A stretch of DNA of 40,311 nt, from assembly GCF_023500045.1 (NCBI RefSeq), contig NZ_JAMCOF010000001.1:269161-309471 (forward strand), in the 5' to 3' direction. This document shows, in pieces, positions 24,876-33,267 of the stretch. The notes under the pieces are model-generated. The model worked only from the letters and a program-made list of their open reading frames with translations, did no database searches and was not told where the DNA came from. A program made the position numbers and the translations under genes. Numbering within the stretch: position 1 is the stretch's first letter; the number at the start of each line of letters is the position of its first letter. This DNA comes from Bartonella bilalgolemi (GTDB lineage: Bacteria; Pseudomonadota; Alphaproteobacteria; Rhizobiales; Rhizobiaceae).

Positions 24876-25929
24876 AGCTCTCAATTTGTATAATAAAGGC
24901 ATTGAGGGAAATGGTTATCAAAATGTCTATCAAGGAGAACGACATGCCGATTTAAGTGAGACAACACAAAATGCTCTCAAGGGTTTAGAAAATGCAGCCA
25001 ATCAATATAATAATTCAGCACTTAATGAGTGGCTCAAAGAGCCCACAAAAAGTACACAAAATCTCTCTAGTATGGCAGCTGGAAATTGGATGGGCAATAA
25101 TAGCAAATTTAATGATGCCCTTAGTAGGGCACTGAATACAACATCCGATGTTGTTAATCAGTCTATGGCAGGAGCAGGACGTTATGGCTCTGGAGCCCAT
25201 ACCGGTGTTCTCACCGATGAATTGGGAGCATTGGCAACTCAGGCAACTGCACAACAATATAATCAAGATGTTAATCATATGCTCAACGCTAATCAGATGA
25301 TTGATCGTTCAATGCAAAATCAGGTGAATGCGGCTAATAATTTCTATCAAGGTCAAAGCAATGCTCAAAGTAATGCTTTGAAAGGGGGAATGGTACAAGA
25401 TGCAAATAAGCAGCATGCTTTGGATGTAGAACAAGAAAAATGGTTTGAACAGGATAATCAAGCCTGGAATCAATTGGAAAGATTGTTGCAAATTGGAACC
25501 AAAGCAGCCGGTAATTATGGAACAAAAACAGGAGAAGCCACGACTATGCCTGCAATCACAAAGGATCCCTTGCGTGATGCACAGCGCGTGCTTGGCTTGT
25601 TGAAGGGCATTATCGGTCTTTCCGATGTAAACGTTAAAGAAAATATCGTCCTTGTGGGGGAAAAAAAAGGCTATCCTCTTTATGAATTTAATTATAAAGG
25701 AAATTCGCAACGCTATCGCGGGGTTCTTGCTCAAGATCTCATTCGTTTGAATCCTGATGCCGTTTATATGAATATAAAAACACATTTATTACATGTGAAT
25801 TATAACAAGCTTGGTTTTGGATTGGAAAAAATCAAAAAACCAAAGAAAAAATTCTTTGCCTTTCTTTCTTCTTTCTTTTCTTGGGTGTGGTTTGCAAAAA
25901 AGGATAAATCCTATGAGCTCAATTTATGA
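24781..25929 (+). CDS. Tail protein with C-terminal S74-type chaperone domain
   Basis: A 382-residue virion protein. The N-terminal 250 residues are Ala/Asn/Gln-rich and helical (for example SMAGAGRYGSGAHTG followed by AQQYNQDVNHML), as in podovirus injection or tail-needle proteins. At about residues 281-345 there is an intramolecular chaperone (peptidase S74-like) domain: SDVNVKENIVLV with Ser281 and Lys286 as the candidate dyad. YEFNYKGNSQRYRGVLAQDL and a Tyr-rich end follow. Members of the family cleave themselves before the Ser. After the domain there is a basic, hydrophobic tail. It overlaps both the GNAT-like gene (95 bases) and the collar gene (17 bases). Confidence 0.75.
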   Translation: MSRRTSPQVQTTTQTNAPPSWAEDILKQATSEALNLYNKGIEGNGYQNVYQGERHADLSETTQNALKGLENAANQYNNSALNEWLKEPTKSTQNLSSMAAGNWMGNNSKFNDALSRALNTTSDVVNQSMAGAGRYGSGAHTGVLTDELGALATQATAQQYNQDVNHMLNANQMIDRSMQNQVNAANNFYQGQSNAQSNALKGGMVQDANKQHALDVEQEKWFEQDNQAWNQLERLLQIGTKAAGNYGTKTGEATTMPAITKDPLRDAQRVLGLLKGIIGLSDVNVKENIVLVGEKKGYPLYEFNYKGNSQRYRGVLAQDLIRLNPDAVYMNIKTHLLHVNYNKLGFGLEKIKKPKKKFFAFLSSFFSWVWFAKKDKSYELNL

Positions 25930-26902
25930 TTGGTCACTTATCGCAGCTGAGAATGCTCGTGCCGATGAAATAATCAACTGGGCTGAAGGGCAGCCTCCAA
26001 GCTCAGTGAATGATAGTGCTCGCGCAATGATGCAACGTGTCAAAGAGTATTTATCCGATATCGGGGGAACAGTTGAGGTTAAATTCACTATCACTGCCGA
26101 AGAGAAAGAAGCAAGTGAGAAAAAAACCTCTATTCATTTGACAACTAAGGCTCCTTATGCAGCTTATCAAAATGGGATTGTGCTCCGGTTTAAAGCTCAA
26201 GAAACGAATGTTGGGCCAACAAGTGTTGTCTTAAATCAATTGCCTTCTCAGTCAATTTATAAGGGAACACAGGAGGGACTCCAGCCTTTGACCGGTGGCG
26301 AGATGCAAAAGGAAGGGCTTTATGAACTTATCTATTATTCGGAGATCGGGGAAAAAAAAGAAGAAGGGTGGTATTTAACAAATCCAGCCGTCATTCTCCC
26401 TAAAGTCAATGTTTTTCCTTCAGGCTTTATTGCTTGTTTTGCAATGGAAAAAATTGCGGACGGATGGCTATTGTGTGATGGTCAAGCCTATGCACGGGAG
26501 GAATATGCAAGCCTTTTTGAAGCTATTGGAGAAGTATGGGGAAAAGGAGATGGCACGACAACCTTTAATGTTCCCGATTTTCGTGGCATGTTTTTACGGG
26601 GATTGGATAGTGGAAAAGGAATTGATAAAGATCGTGTTTTAGGAAGCGAGCAAAAAGACTCTTTTGAATCCCATACCCATACAGGAAAAACAGACAAAGC
26701 AGGAAAACATGATCACGCATATACAGGACTAGAATCGCTCAATGATGCAAAAGGAGGGGGAGGACTTATCAGACATAGACATAACAGAACACACTATACA
26801 ACCGATTCAGGAGAGCATACTCACAAAATAACCCTCGATAAAACAGGAGGAGATGAAACACGTCCTAAGAATATGGCTGTTATTTATGCTATTAAGGTAT
26901 AA
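25913..26902 (+). CDS. Tail fibre protein with phage collar domain
   Basis: I chose ATG 25913 (MSSIYDWSLIAAENARADEI), which carries the conserved start of such fibres (INWAEGQPPSSVNDSARAMM), over an in-frame ATG at 25811. The result is 329 residues. The central part is beta-rich. The C terminus is a tail-collar domain: GFIACFAMEKIADGWLLCDG, then TTFNVPDFRGMFLRGLD and GSEQKDSFESHTHTG, ending with ETRPKNMAVIYAIKV. His-rich repeats (HTHTG, HDHAY, HRHN, HTHK) could bind metal, as in short tail fibres. It would be the receptor-binding device. It is cotranscribed with the preceding gene. Confidence 0.88.
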   Translation: MSSIYDWSLIAAENARADEIINWAEGQPPSSVNDSARAMMQRVKEYLSDIGGTVEVKFTITAEEKEASEKKTSIHLTTKAPYAAYQNGIVLRFKAQETNVGPTSVVLNQLPSQSIYKGTQEGLQPLTGGEMQKEGLYELIYYSEIGEKKEEGWYLTNPAVILPKVNVFPSGFIACFAMEKIADGWLLCDGQAYAREEYASLFEAIGEVWGKGDGTTTFNVPDFRGMFLRGLDSGKGIDKDRVLGSEQKDSFESHTHTGKTDKAGKHDHAYTGLESLNDAKGGGGLIRHRHNRTHYTTDSGEHTHKITLDKTGGDETRPKNMAVIYAIKV

Positions 26903-27480
26903 AATCTTTCTGTGCTAAAAACAGTAGAGGATCTCTGTTCTCCTCTGAGGAAGAGGAAACGTTGGTTGCAGTTGCTTGAAAAATACCACAATGGAAGAAG
27001 AAAAAAGAGGCCCTTTCTATAAAGGTTTTCTTCCTGCCAAAGGCTCTTTTCATAAGGGCTCTCTTTTTTGTTATTTTTTCTTCGTAGGATAAGAGAGAAG
27101 CATCACTGTTTCTACAATCATTATCGTGGAGGCAGAAGGGAAAATTGTGCACAAGATTAAGAGATCTTGCCTTTTTAAATAAGGAGTTGGCTTGGTTTTT
27201 TCTTTCATGAAGAGAATGCTTTTGCAAAGATAATTTGCGGGGATAAAATGTTTTCCATCGATAAAAAATAATTTTTCATCCTATATTTTCTATGCTTCCA
27301 ATGAATTATTGCAAGAATAACGAGGATTTCATCAGAAGCGTTTTGTTTATAAAATTCTTGAACAGAGAAGCTCTTATGGTTGTTCAATAATGGGAGCAAG
27401 ATAGGGTAATTTATTGGTGAAAATAGAGGAAAATTTTTTCATAGCATATTGATAAATACAAGAATAAAGGAGAAAATAAA
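26903..27480. other. Noncoding gap between fibre and lysis modules
   Basis: About 580 AT-rich bases. The 111-codon minus-strand frame (26892-27227) has no recognisable motif and ends inside the fibre gene, so I do not accept it. No terminator with a T tract is visible. A purine-rich ribosome binding site (aaggagaaaataaa) precedes the next gene. Confidence 0.5.
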
Positions 27481-27732
27481 ATGGCACTATTTCCATTTTC
27501 GATTGCTGATATTGATGATCCTAGTCATATTCGTGTTGTTCTCTATGCGAGTGGAAGAATGGGACATGCTCCTTTAAATGCATTGTTGAAGCAAATCCTT
27601 CAAGAAGGAAAGCGTGAAGATAAAAAACACCAAAAAAACTACATACAACTTTTACAGCGTATTACAGCTTTGGAAGAAAAATTGACAACAGGAATAAAAG
27701 ATCATAGCTTTTCGCTAGAAAAAGCGGGGTGA
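27481..27732 (+). CDS. Small phage-cluster protein, unknown function
   Basis: An 83-residue protein with a good ribosome binding site (aaggag). The N-terminal half (DIDDPSHIRVVLYASGRMGH) looks globular and the C-terminal half (LQEGKREDKKHQKNYIQLLQ, ITALEEKL) is a charged helix, possibly a coiled coil. There is no membrane segment, so it is not a classical holin. Position just before the lysozyme suggests a role late in particle production or release, but I do not recognise the family. Confidence 0.65.
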   Translation: MALFPFSIADIDDPSHIRVVLYASGRMGHAPLNALLKQILQEGKREDKKHQKNYIQLLQRITALEEKLTTGIKDHSFSLEKAG

Positions 27733-27844
27733 TTTTCAAAAGTGAAGAGAGTTAAATGAGCACTTAATTGTCTGCTGAAGAGTGTATGATTGGGGGAAAT
27801 CATTGATTTTAATCACCCTATAGGCGGTTTATGGAATCAGGAAA

Positions 27845-28504
27845 ATGCGGAAAATATCAAAAGAGGGACTTGCACTCATTAAACAATGGGAAGGGCTACG
27901 CTTAAAGGCTTATCAAGATGTTATTGGTGTGTGGACAATTGGATATGGTCATACAGAACAAGCAGGAAAGCCTGTTGTGCAAGATGGCATGGAGATTACA
28001 CATGTTGAAGCAGACACTATACTTCGGCAAGATTTAAAACAATTTGAGCAAACTGTGGAACGGGAAGTTACTCAGTCCTTAACCGATGAACAGTTCGCAG
28101 CTCTTGTATCATTTTGTTATAATATAGGAACAGAGGCATTTTGTAATTCTACGCTCTTAAAAAAGCTGAATAAAGGAGACTATGAAGCCGTACCAGCCGA
28201 ATTGCAAAAATGGATAAGAGCAGGAGGAAGACGTGTGCAGGGGCTGGTGCATCGACGTGCAGCTGAGGCTGGTTTATGGGCTAAAGGGGCGTATGTTTCT
28301 TCTAATTATCAAAAGGTGGAAACAATGAAGAGCATGCCTTTTTTCAAAGCAGAAGTTTTTGCACCATTGATTGCATCTTTTTCAGGTCTTACAGGATTTG
28401 TTACAGGACATGGGCCGGTACAGTGGGCTCTGGCCGGTATTATGATTGTGGTCGTGATTGTCGGTGTTATTTTGTATATTGATACGGTAAGGAAAGAACA
28501 ATAG
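27845..28504 (+). CDS. Phage-type lysozyme (GH24) with C-terminal membrane segment
   Basis: Muramidase that cleaves peptidoglycan to release particles. T4-lysozyme signature: WEGLRLKAYQDVIGVWTIGY with catalytic Glu16, Asp25 and Thr31 at the canonical spacing. SFCYNIGTEAFCNSTLLKKL, WIRAGGRRVQGLVHRRAAE follow. The catalytic part ends at about residue 150. The remaining 70 residues carry one clear transmembrane helix (about 193-213, ALAGIMIVVVIVGVILYI) and a weaker hydrophobic segment before it. This is an extension not found in the usual 150-170-residue enzymes. It may tether the enzyme or replace a holin. The stop overlaps the next gene's GTG by one base. Confidence 0.9.
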   Translation: MRKISKEGLALIKQWEGLRLKAYQDVIGVWTIGYGHTEQAGKPVVQDGMEITHVEADTILRQDLKQFEQTVEREVTQSLTDEQFAALVSFCYNIGTEAFCNSTLLKKLNKGDYEAVPAELQKWIRAGGRRVQGLVHRRAAEAGLWAKGAYVSSNYQKVETMKSMPFFKAEVFAPLIASFSGLTGFVTGHGPVQWALAGIMIVVVIVGVILYIDTVRKEQ

Positions 28505-28755
28505 TGGTTTTTTTATTTCGATGGGGTTTTGTAATCCTTTTAGTCATTGTCATTGCTTTGAGTAGTTTTTTTTATGGACGTTCTTTTGAACGGACAAGAT
28601 CCTTGATGCAAGCGATATCAGCTTTGCAAAATCGTGAGAAAATTAATGCTGAAACTTTTGCTCTTTCCCCTTTTAGCCTCTGTCGTGCTCTTGGAGGGAT
28701 GCCAAAAGAATGTGCCGTTCTCTTGCATAGGATGGAAAAAGCCTCCAATCATTAA
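28504..28755 (+). CDS. Rz-like inner-membrane spanin subunit
   Basis: An 83-residue protein starting at GTG, overlapping the lysozyme stop by one base (TAGTG). The N-terminal transmembrane helix (about 3-22, LFRWGFVILLVIVIALSSFF) is followed by a helical periplasmic part. This is the i-spanin arrangement, in a gene position typical for Rz. The protein is shorter than usual (about 100-150). A second frame inside it encodes a lipoprotein-like Rz1 candidate. Together they would fuse the inner and outer membranes in the last step of lysis. Confidence 0.7.
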   Translation: MVFLFRWGFVILLVIVIALSSFFYGRSFERTRSLMQAISALQNREKINAETFALSPFSLCRALGGMPKECAVLLHRMEKASNH

Positions 28756-28846
28756 CAAACCGGCGCATTTAGTTCAAACAGAACCTTTGTTATCCCGTTG
28801 GATTGTGGAAACAGATCGCTTTGGAAAAAAGCAGAAATGCTGGTGA
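28634..28846 (+). CDS. Rz1-like outer-membrane spanin lipoprotein, nested in another frame
   Basis: A 70-residue product beginning inside the Rz-like gene in a different frame and ending 91 bases after it. The N terminus MRKLMLKLLLFPLLASVVLL ends in LEGC, a near-lipobox with Cys23 as the acylation site, though Glu at that position is atypical. The mature part (QKNVPFSCIGWKKPPIINKP) is proline-containing, as in o-spanins. Nested Rz/Rz1 genes are well known in lambdoid phages, which makes the call reasonable. A chance frame is the alternative. Confidence 0.5.
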   Translation: MRKLMLKLLLFPLLASVVLLEGCQKNVPFSCIGWKKPPIINKPAHLVQTEPLLSRWIVETDRFGKKQKCW

Positions 28847-29226
28847 ACACAAAATGAAGAAAAGCTGATCTTCAAAAGAAAGCTGAATGGTTAGAATGAA
28901 AAAGAGACGCGTGTATACCGTACAAAGATTGACACTCTATTCCCTATTTTATTGATCTCACTGGGATTAAGTATGACGGTGTGTGTTCTTCATTGATGAT
29001 ATTCATGAAAAATTTTGCAAATGTAATGAAGAAAAAAAAGATAAAAAAGCAAGATGAGCTTATCGTAAAGAAAGATTTTAGCCTTGGAAAAACAGCAAGA
29101 TTGATTTCTTAAAACGAATGAAAGATTGCTTTTTGATGTAAGACAATTGATAATAGCTTTTTGGTCCTATTCAACTTTTCTTTTTAAGCATGATTTATTC
29201 TTGGTAGAGTAAAGGATACGCTGTTC
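28847..29226. other. Noncoding gap at the right end of the phage/GTA cluster
   Basis: About 380 bases with no gene. Several stop codons interrupt each frame. I see no attachment-site duplication of a tRNA end and no integrase, so the right boundary of the element is only marked by the end of the lysis genes. Confidence 0.5.
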
Positions 29227-29676
29227 ATGGAAAAAAGACTCCGCGCAAGGCGAAAATCCTATCGTAAAAAATTATATAAAAAAATTACTTTTTTTTGTAT
29301 CGTTCTTTTTTGTGTATTGACTTTTTATTTTGTGGTGAGAACAATTATTAGTCACTTTTTTTTCACACAAGAGATCGTACAAGAAGAGCCTGTTAAATTA
29401 GTTATCCCAACATTTGATTTTCGTGTTTATTGTAAAGAAATTGCTGCTTTAGCTGTGCCTGATATGGTGCGGCAAGTTTATCAGCGTTGTTTTAGTCTAG
29501 AAAGTGAGGCTTTTTTTACGATTCGCAAAATGTGGGAAGACTCTTCCGATGATGCTAAGAAAAAATGTATAAAAATTATTCGTCCAGGAGATGGAAATTA
29601 TTTTTTGCTTCGTGATTGTCTTCTAGGTGAGCAAGAAAAAAGTGAGAGGAATAGTCAAGAGCATCATCATTTTTAA
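29227..29676 (+). CDS. Single-pass membrane protein, unknown function
   Basis: A 149-residue protein with a very basic N terminus (MEKRLRARRKSYRKKLYKK) and one transmembrane helix at about 20-44 (ITFFCIVLFCVLTFYFVV). A domain of about 100 residues follows, containing three or four Cys (YCKEIAAL, QRCFSLESEA, KKCIKII, RDCLLGE). By the positive-inside rule that domain is periplasmic, where the cysteines could form disulfides. The tail is His/Ser-rich. It sits 380 bases beyond the lysis genes, so it may be a flanking chromosomal gene rather than part of the element. I do not recognise the family. Confidence 0.7.
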   Translation: MEKRLRARRKSYRKKLYKKITFFCIVLFCVLTFYFVVRTIISHFFFTQEIVQEEPVKLVIPTFDFRVYCKEIAALAVPDMVRQVYQRCFSLESEAFFTIRKMWEDSSDDAKKKCIKIIRPGDGNYFLLRDCLLGEQEKSERNSQEHHHF

Positions 29677-29904
29677 GATCTCCCCTTTTAAATTTCTTGA
29701 CATTTATGTGAAACAGAAACTTCACTCAAAAGTATCGGATATTTCCCCGTATTAGAATGTTTCTTCCAATGATGTGACCCTCTTCTCACAGAGAGAAGAA
29801 TTGTAGGGAATAAGATTTTTACTGAAATCGCTCAATTGATATTGTTATGCTCTCTCTCAGATCTTTATTCATTTCTATAATCTTTCTGCTTTGTTTATAG
29901 TGTG

Positions 29905-30819
29905 CTATTCGTTTTTAGTACTTACTATGTATTCTGCTAGAAAAGGATTAAAAGATCCCAATTTTAAAGGTAGAGAGGATTGTGAAAGGTGATCGAGTGT
30001 ATAGGCAATATCATCTGCAAAAACGTCCAAAGATGGGTTTTTGTGTTGATCAAGTTGGTTGCAAGAACGCTGACATATTTGGCATGTTTCAACAAGAATA
30101 TCCCCTGAACTTTTGTTAAGATTAGAAGAAGAAATGCTTTGAGTTGATTCGCAAAAGGTGCATTGAAGAAGTGGATACTGCCACAAGGTGCCGCAATAAA
30201 GACAAGAGCAAAATCGTGTGCCTTCTTCTTTTAATCCTTTATCAACAACAATACTGGCTGTATGTGTTCCTCTACAGGCAGGGCATAGATTTTGTTGTTG
30301 TATCTTTATGATTTGAGTATTAAGCTGTGAAGCAGCCAGGGAATAAATAATTTGTAAAACAGCAGTGATAAAGAGATGTTCTCCCATTTGTTGCGGCGGA
30401 ATTTCACAATTGAGTATATTGCTTCCCCAGAGGCGCCATTGATCTTCTTGAAGACGCATTGTGCTTAAAGCTTCTTTTTGTTTTGTAGGAAGTATATCAG
30501 TTGACATATTGTTTAAAAAATCATGCACAATGCTTTCATAAAAGCCCAATTCTAATATCTTTGATCGATCAATAAAAGGAGTGGAAATGGTGCTAAAACG
30601 AGCAAGTGCACTAGAAAAATCTTTAAATCGTTTGACGGATTGTTGTTGGATTGTGCAAAAATGAGCTAAAAAGAGAAGAGTGTCTTTAGCAGAGTGAGTG
30701 GCAGCTAAAGATGTAAAGCGCTGAGCGCGTTTTGTAAACAAAGCTTCACTGTCAGGAAATTTTATAATAAATGGGGTGTGCATTGTAGAAGAAATGTCTG
30801 AATCTTTTTGGTGTAGCAT
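29905..30819 (-). CDS. fdhE: Formate dehydrogenase accessory protein FdhE
   Basis: Cytoplasmic rubredoxin-like protein that helps mature the formate dehydrogenase catalytic subunit, with iron bound by CxxC motifs. All four motifs are present: CPAC, CLYC, CTFC and CQIC, in the typical order and spacing, followed by the conserved region DVFADDIAYTLDHL and the ending FNPFLAEY. The N-terminal helical half is less conserved, as in the family. At 304 residues the length is normal. No formate dehydrogenase structural gene is in the window, so its client is not visible here. Confidence 0.92.
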   Translation of the reverse strand: MLHQKDSDISSTMHTPFIIKFPDSEALFTKRAQRFTSLAATHSAKDTLLFLAHFCTIQQQSVKRFKDFSSALARFSTISTPFIDRSKILELGFYESIVHDFLNNMSTDILPTKQKEALSTMRLQEDQWRLWGSNILNCEIPPQQMGEHLFITAVLQIIYSLAASQLNTQIIKIQQQNLCPACRGTHTASIVVDKGLKEEGTRFCSCLYCGTLWQYPLLQCTFCESTQSISSSNLNKSSGDILVETCQICQRSCNQLDQHKNPSLDVFADDIAYTLDHLSQSSLPLKLGSFNPFLAEYIVSTKNE

Positions 30820-30894
30820 GTGATGTCCCTCTTTTGTATTTTACTTATAACCTTCTCTTTACTTATAAAAAGCTTACGATTACCATTTTTAAAA

Positions 30895-31314
30895 TCACTT
30901 TAATTTATTTTTCTGTGGGAAATGGAACTTTTTTCTATTTTTAGGATTGTCAGTACAAACTTTTTGAACGAGATTAATTAACTCGAAAGTATGAAAAATG
31001 GAGTATCTTTCGGAGGGGAAGAATATCTTTTTATCTATGTGTGTTTCATGATATGAAAGAATGAAGCAGCGTTCATAGGTGAAAAATGGATTTAAAAAGA
31101 GGAGATATTCTTTTAAATCCACAATAAATGTGTGTATCTTTGCACTTTTGTGTTGTTTTTCGACAATATAATGATTTTTTTTAATGAAATTATGATTTAT
31201 TTGAAAAAAACACTTGGCATTTTCTGTGAACACCTCTAGGTTTCTGCTTGTCAGCGGAGAGATAGGGAATTTTTGGGTTAAGTATTCCGTACTATTTTTT
31301 TTGTGATATTTCAA
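30895..31314 (-). CDS. Doubtful hypothetical protein
   Basis: A 139-codon frame on the minus strand between fdhE and the DUF4167 gene. The product is rich in Lys, His and Phe (VFTENAKCFFQINHNF, FFPSERYSIFHTFELINLV) with no signal peptide, transmembrane helix or motif. The region is AT-rich, where long frames arise less often by chance than in GC-rich DNA, so it is listed. I cannot tell whether it is expressed. Confidence 0.25.
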   Translation of the reverse strand: MKYHKKNSTEYLTQKFPISPLTSRNLEVFTENAKCFFQINHNFIKKNHYIVEKQHKSAKIHTFIVDLKEYLLFLNPFFTYERCFILSYHETHIDKKIFFPSERYSIFHTFELINLVQKVCTDNPKNRKKFHFPQKNKLK

Positions 31315-31466
31315 AATATATGCTTTTTATTAAGAAACCAAGGGATGTCGTTTAAGTTAAGTGAAACGGGGATGGTTCAATAACTAAATTTTGGAAGTGA
31401 TCAGCATTATAAAAATAATGCAATGAGAGAGAATTTAAAGAGAAATACAATCCAAAAGGGATAAAT

Positions 31467-32183
31467 ATGAGGCCACAGCAGAATAGACGCGTACGCAGTC
31501 GCAATAACAATGGCAATAATAACAATCGTCGCGGTCCTAATCCGTTGTCTCGTAATTATGAAAGCAACGGGCCAGATATTAAAATTCGTGGAAATGCTCA
31601 GCAGGTCGCTGATAAATACATAAGTCTTGCACGTGATGCGCAAGGAGCAGGTGATCGTGTTATGTCTGAGAATTATTTGCAGCATGCTGAACATTATTTG
31701 CGTATTATTTTAGCGGCTACTGATCAAATGTCTTACTCTCATAAGCGTGATGAAAATAACGAGCAGGAATGTGAAGAAACAAGCGCTGAAGAAAATGCAA
31801 GAGAAGACAATAATAATGAGAGATCATCGTTGCAAGAACAGTCATCAAAAAATGGTGTTGAGCGAAAAAATCAAGGAAGAAAGAAGTATACATCTGATGC
31901 ATTAGAGGAGAATTTTCAAGCTGATAAAGCTGAACAGCAAGAGCAACAAACTGTTGAAGAAGAAGCTGAATCTCTCAAACAATCACGTCGTCTTTCACGT
32001 CGTCGTAAGGTACATGTTTCAGAAACATTATCCCCTAAACAATCAACAGTTGTTTCAGACGTTGCTGAAGAAATTATGACATCAGCAGAAAAAATTGTGC
32101 CTCTGCCTTTGTTAAACGAAAAGGAGCAAAAAAAAACACGTCGGCGTCGGATAATGTCTTCTTCAGCGGAAGAAAATACTTAA
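31467..32183 (+). CDS. DUF4167 family protein
   Basis: An alphaproteobacterial family of unknown function. The N terminus is basic and Asn/Arg-rich (RRVRSRNNNGNNNNRRGPN), which suggests nucleic-acid binding. The conserved core is GPDIKIRGNAQQVADKYISL followed by ARDAQGAGDRVMSENYLQHA and EHYLRII. The remaining 140 residues are low-complexity, acidic and Gln-rich with scattered RRR patches (RRLSRRRKVHV near the end). It stands alone, with no ribosome binding site stronger than aaaaggg. The total of 238 residues is in the usual range. Confidence 0.9.
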   Translation: MRPQQNRRVRSRNNNGNNNNRRGPNPLSRNYESNGPDIKIRGNAQQVADKYISLARDAQGAGDRVMSENYLQHAEHYLRIILAATDQMSYSHKRDENNEQECEETSAEENAREDNNNERSSLQEQSSKNGVERKNQGRKKYTSDALEENFQADKAEQQEQQTVEEEAESLKQSRRLSRRRKVHVSETLSPKQSTVVSDVAEEIMTSAEKIVPLPLLNEKEQKKTRRRRIMSSSAEENT

Positions 32184-32256
32184 ACATTTAAGGTATTTTA
32201 TTCGTTTTAAAAGGTTATATTTTTATTATTATTCTTTGCTTGAGGATAAAAAAGTG

Positions 32257-32679
32257 CTAAGAGCCGTTGTTTTTTTCTGTAATGTTGATAGAAAAAACTG
32301 AAAGAAGTTCACCGGTATGGTAATTATAAATCATCAATTTTGTTTGTCCTTCTGGGGTTAAGAGTCTCAAGACAATATTCTGTTGAGAGAGGCTTTGCGA
32401 TAAAATTTGCGTTTTTGGCGGCAAAGACAAAATATGATGAGGCACTGAAGAAGATAAGGGCTGGGTCAATTTTTGTGTTATTTCAGGTTTGATGATTTTA
32501 TAAATTACTCCAGCAAAGACAGCAAGAATTAACAAAAGCGTGATAGCAATGGAAATGATCATCAAACGCATCAATTTTTTTCTCACCTTTTCCACGGCAG
32601 GATCTAATGGTATGTTTTGTGGAAGAACGCAGGGCTCACTGTACTGAGCTTCGGAATCATACATTGGTTTATGCCTCAC
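32257..32679 (-). CDS. Single-pass membrane protein, DUF6476-like
   Basis: A 140-residue protein with a cytoplasmic N terminus, one transmembrane helix at about 37-62 (LMRLMIISIAITLLLILAVF) and a periplasmic domain. That domain contains LSLPPKTQILSQSLSQQNIV and LLTPEGQTKLMIYNYHTGEL. This pattern is what I recall of DUF6476 proteins in Rhizobiales, but I could not search. It is convergent with the DUF4167 gene. Confidence 0.6.
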   Translation of the reverse strand: MRHKPMYDSEAQYSEPCVLPQNIPLDPAVEKVRKKLMRLMIISIAITLLLILAVFAGVIYKIIKPEITQKLTQPLSSSVPHHILSLPPKTQILSQSLSQQNIVLRLLTPEGQTKLMIYNYHTGELLSVFSINITEKNNGS

Positions 32680-32790
32680 TATTATTGAGTGCTGTTATTG
32701 ATTTTTTGCAGTCAAACCAAATGTATACTTTTAATTATTTTCGTTCAATGGGAAGATGCTTGTAGGAGAGAATAGTTTTGCACATTTTAG

Positions 32791-33084
32791 TTATAATGCT
32801 GTGCGCACGGTATCATCAGTATTTTGTTTTTTCAGGAAAAAATTGCCTTTGTTTGTTACAGACCAGATAAGCGTTACTTCTTGCTGTCGTTTGTTGGCAG
32901 GGACATTTGTGCATTGAGCGAAGATTTGTTCTCCATAAGAGGTAAATTTTTTAATTAAAGGAATAATTTTTTGCTCACATGTTTGTGTTGTGGGATAAAT
33001 TTTAACCATGGTATTATTGGAATAACAACTGTTAAAATCATCTGTGCATGCAACCAGTAGAAGAACAGCAATGACAGGATTCAT
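32791..33084 (-). CDS. Small secreted protein, unknown function
   Basis: A 97-residue protein with a short hydrophobic N terminus (MNPVIAVLLLVACTDDF) that could be a signal peptide. Four Cys (CTDDF, SCYSN, TCEQK, QCTNV) may form two disulfides in the periplasm. The pattern resembles a small rhizobial envelope family of unknown role. It lies 111 bases upstream of the DUF6476-like gene on the same strand. Confidence 0.6.
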   Translation of the reverse strand: MNPVIAVLLLVACTDDFNSCYSNNTMVKIYPTTQTCEQKIIPLIKKFTSYGEQIFAQCTNVPANKRQQEVTLIWSVTNKGNFFLKKQNTDDTVRTAL

Positions 33085-33267
33085 ATTATACTTATCCTAA
33101 AAAATATAGATTGTTAAGAAGTTATCTGAGAGGTGGCTCCTCTAGATTCTAAATAATTTCAAAGAATTTTCGTTCCAGAAGAATACTCTATCTTGCTGTC
33201 GTAGGAGGAAAAGAAAAGCTAAAAGCATCAAGCTTCGATAATCTAGGGATGTAAATCTCCTATTATT

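Noticed and set aside
26892-27227. 111-codon minus-strand frame between fibre and lysis genes
   Set aside because: It runs antisense into the end of the fibre gene and shows no protein-like features.
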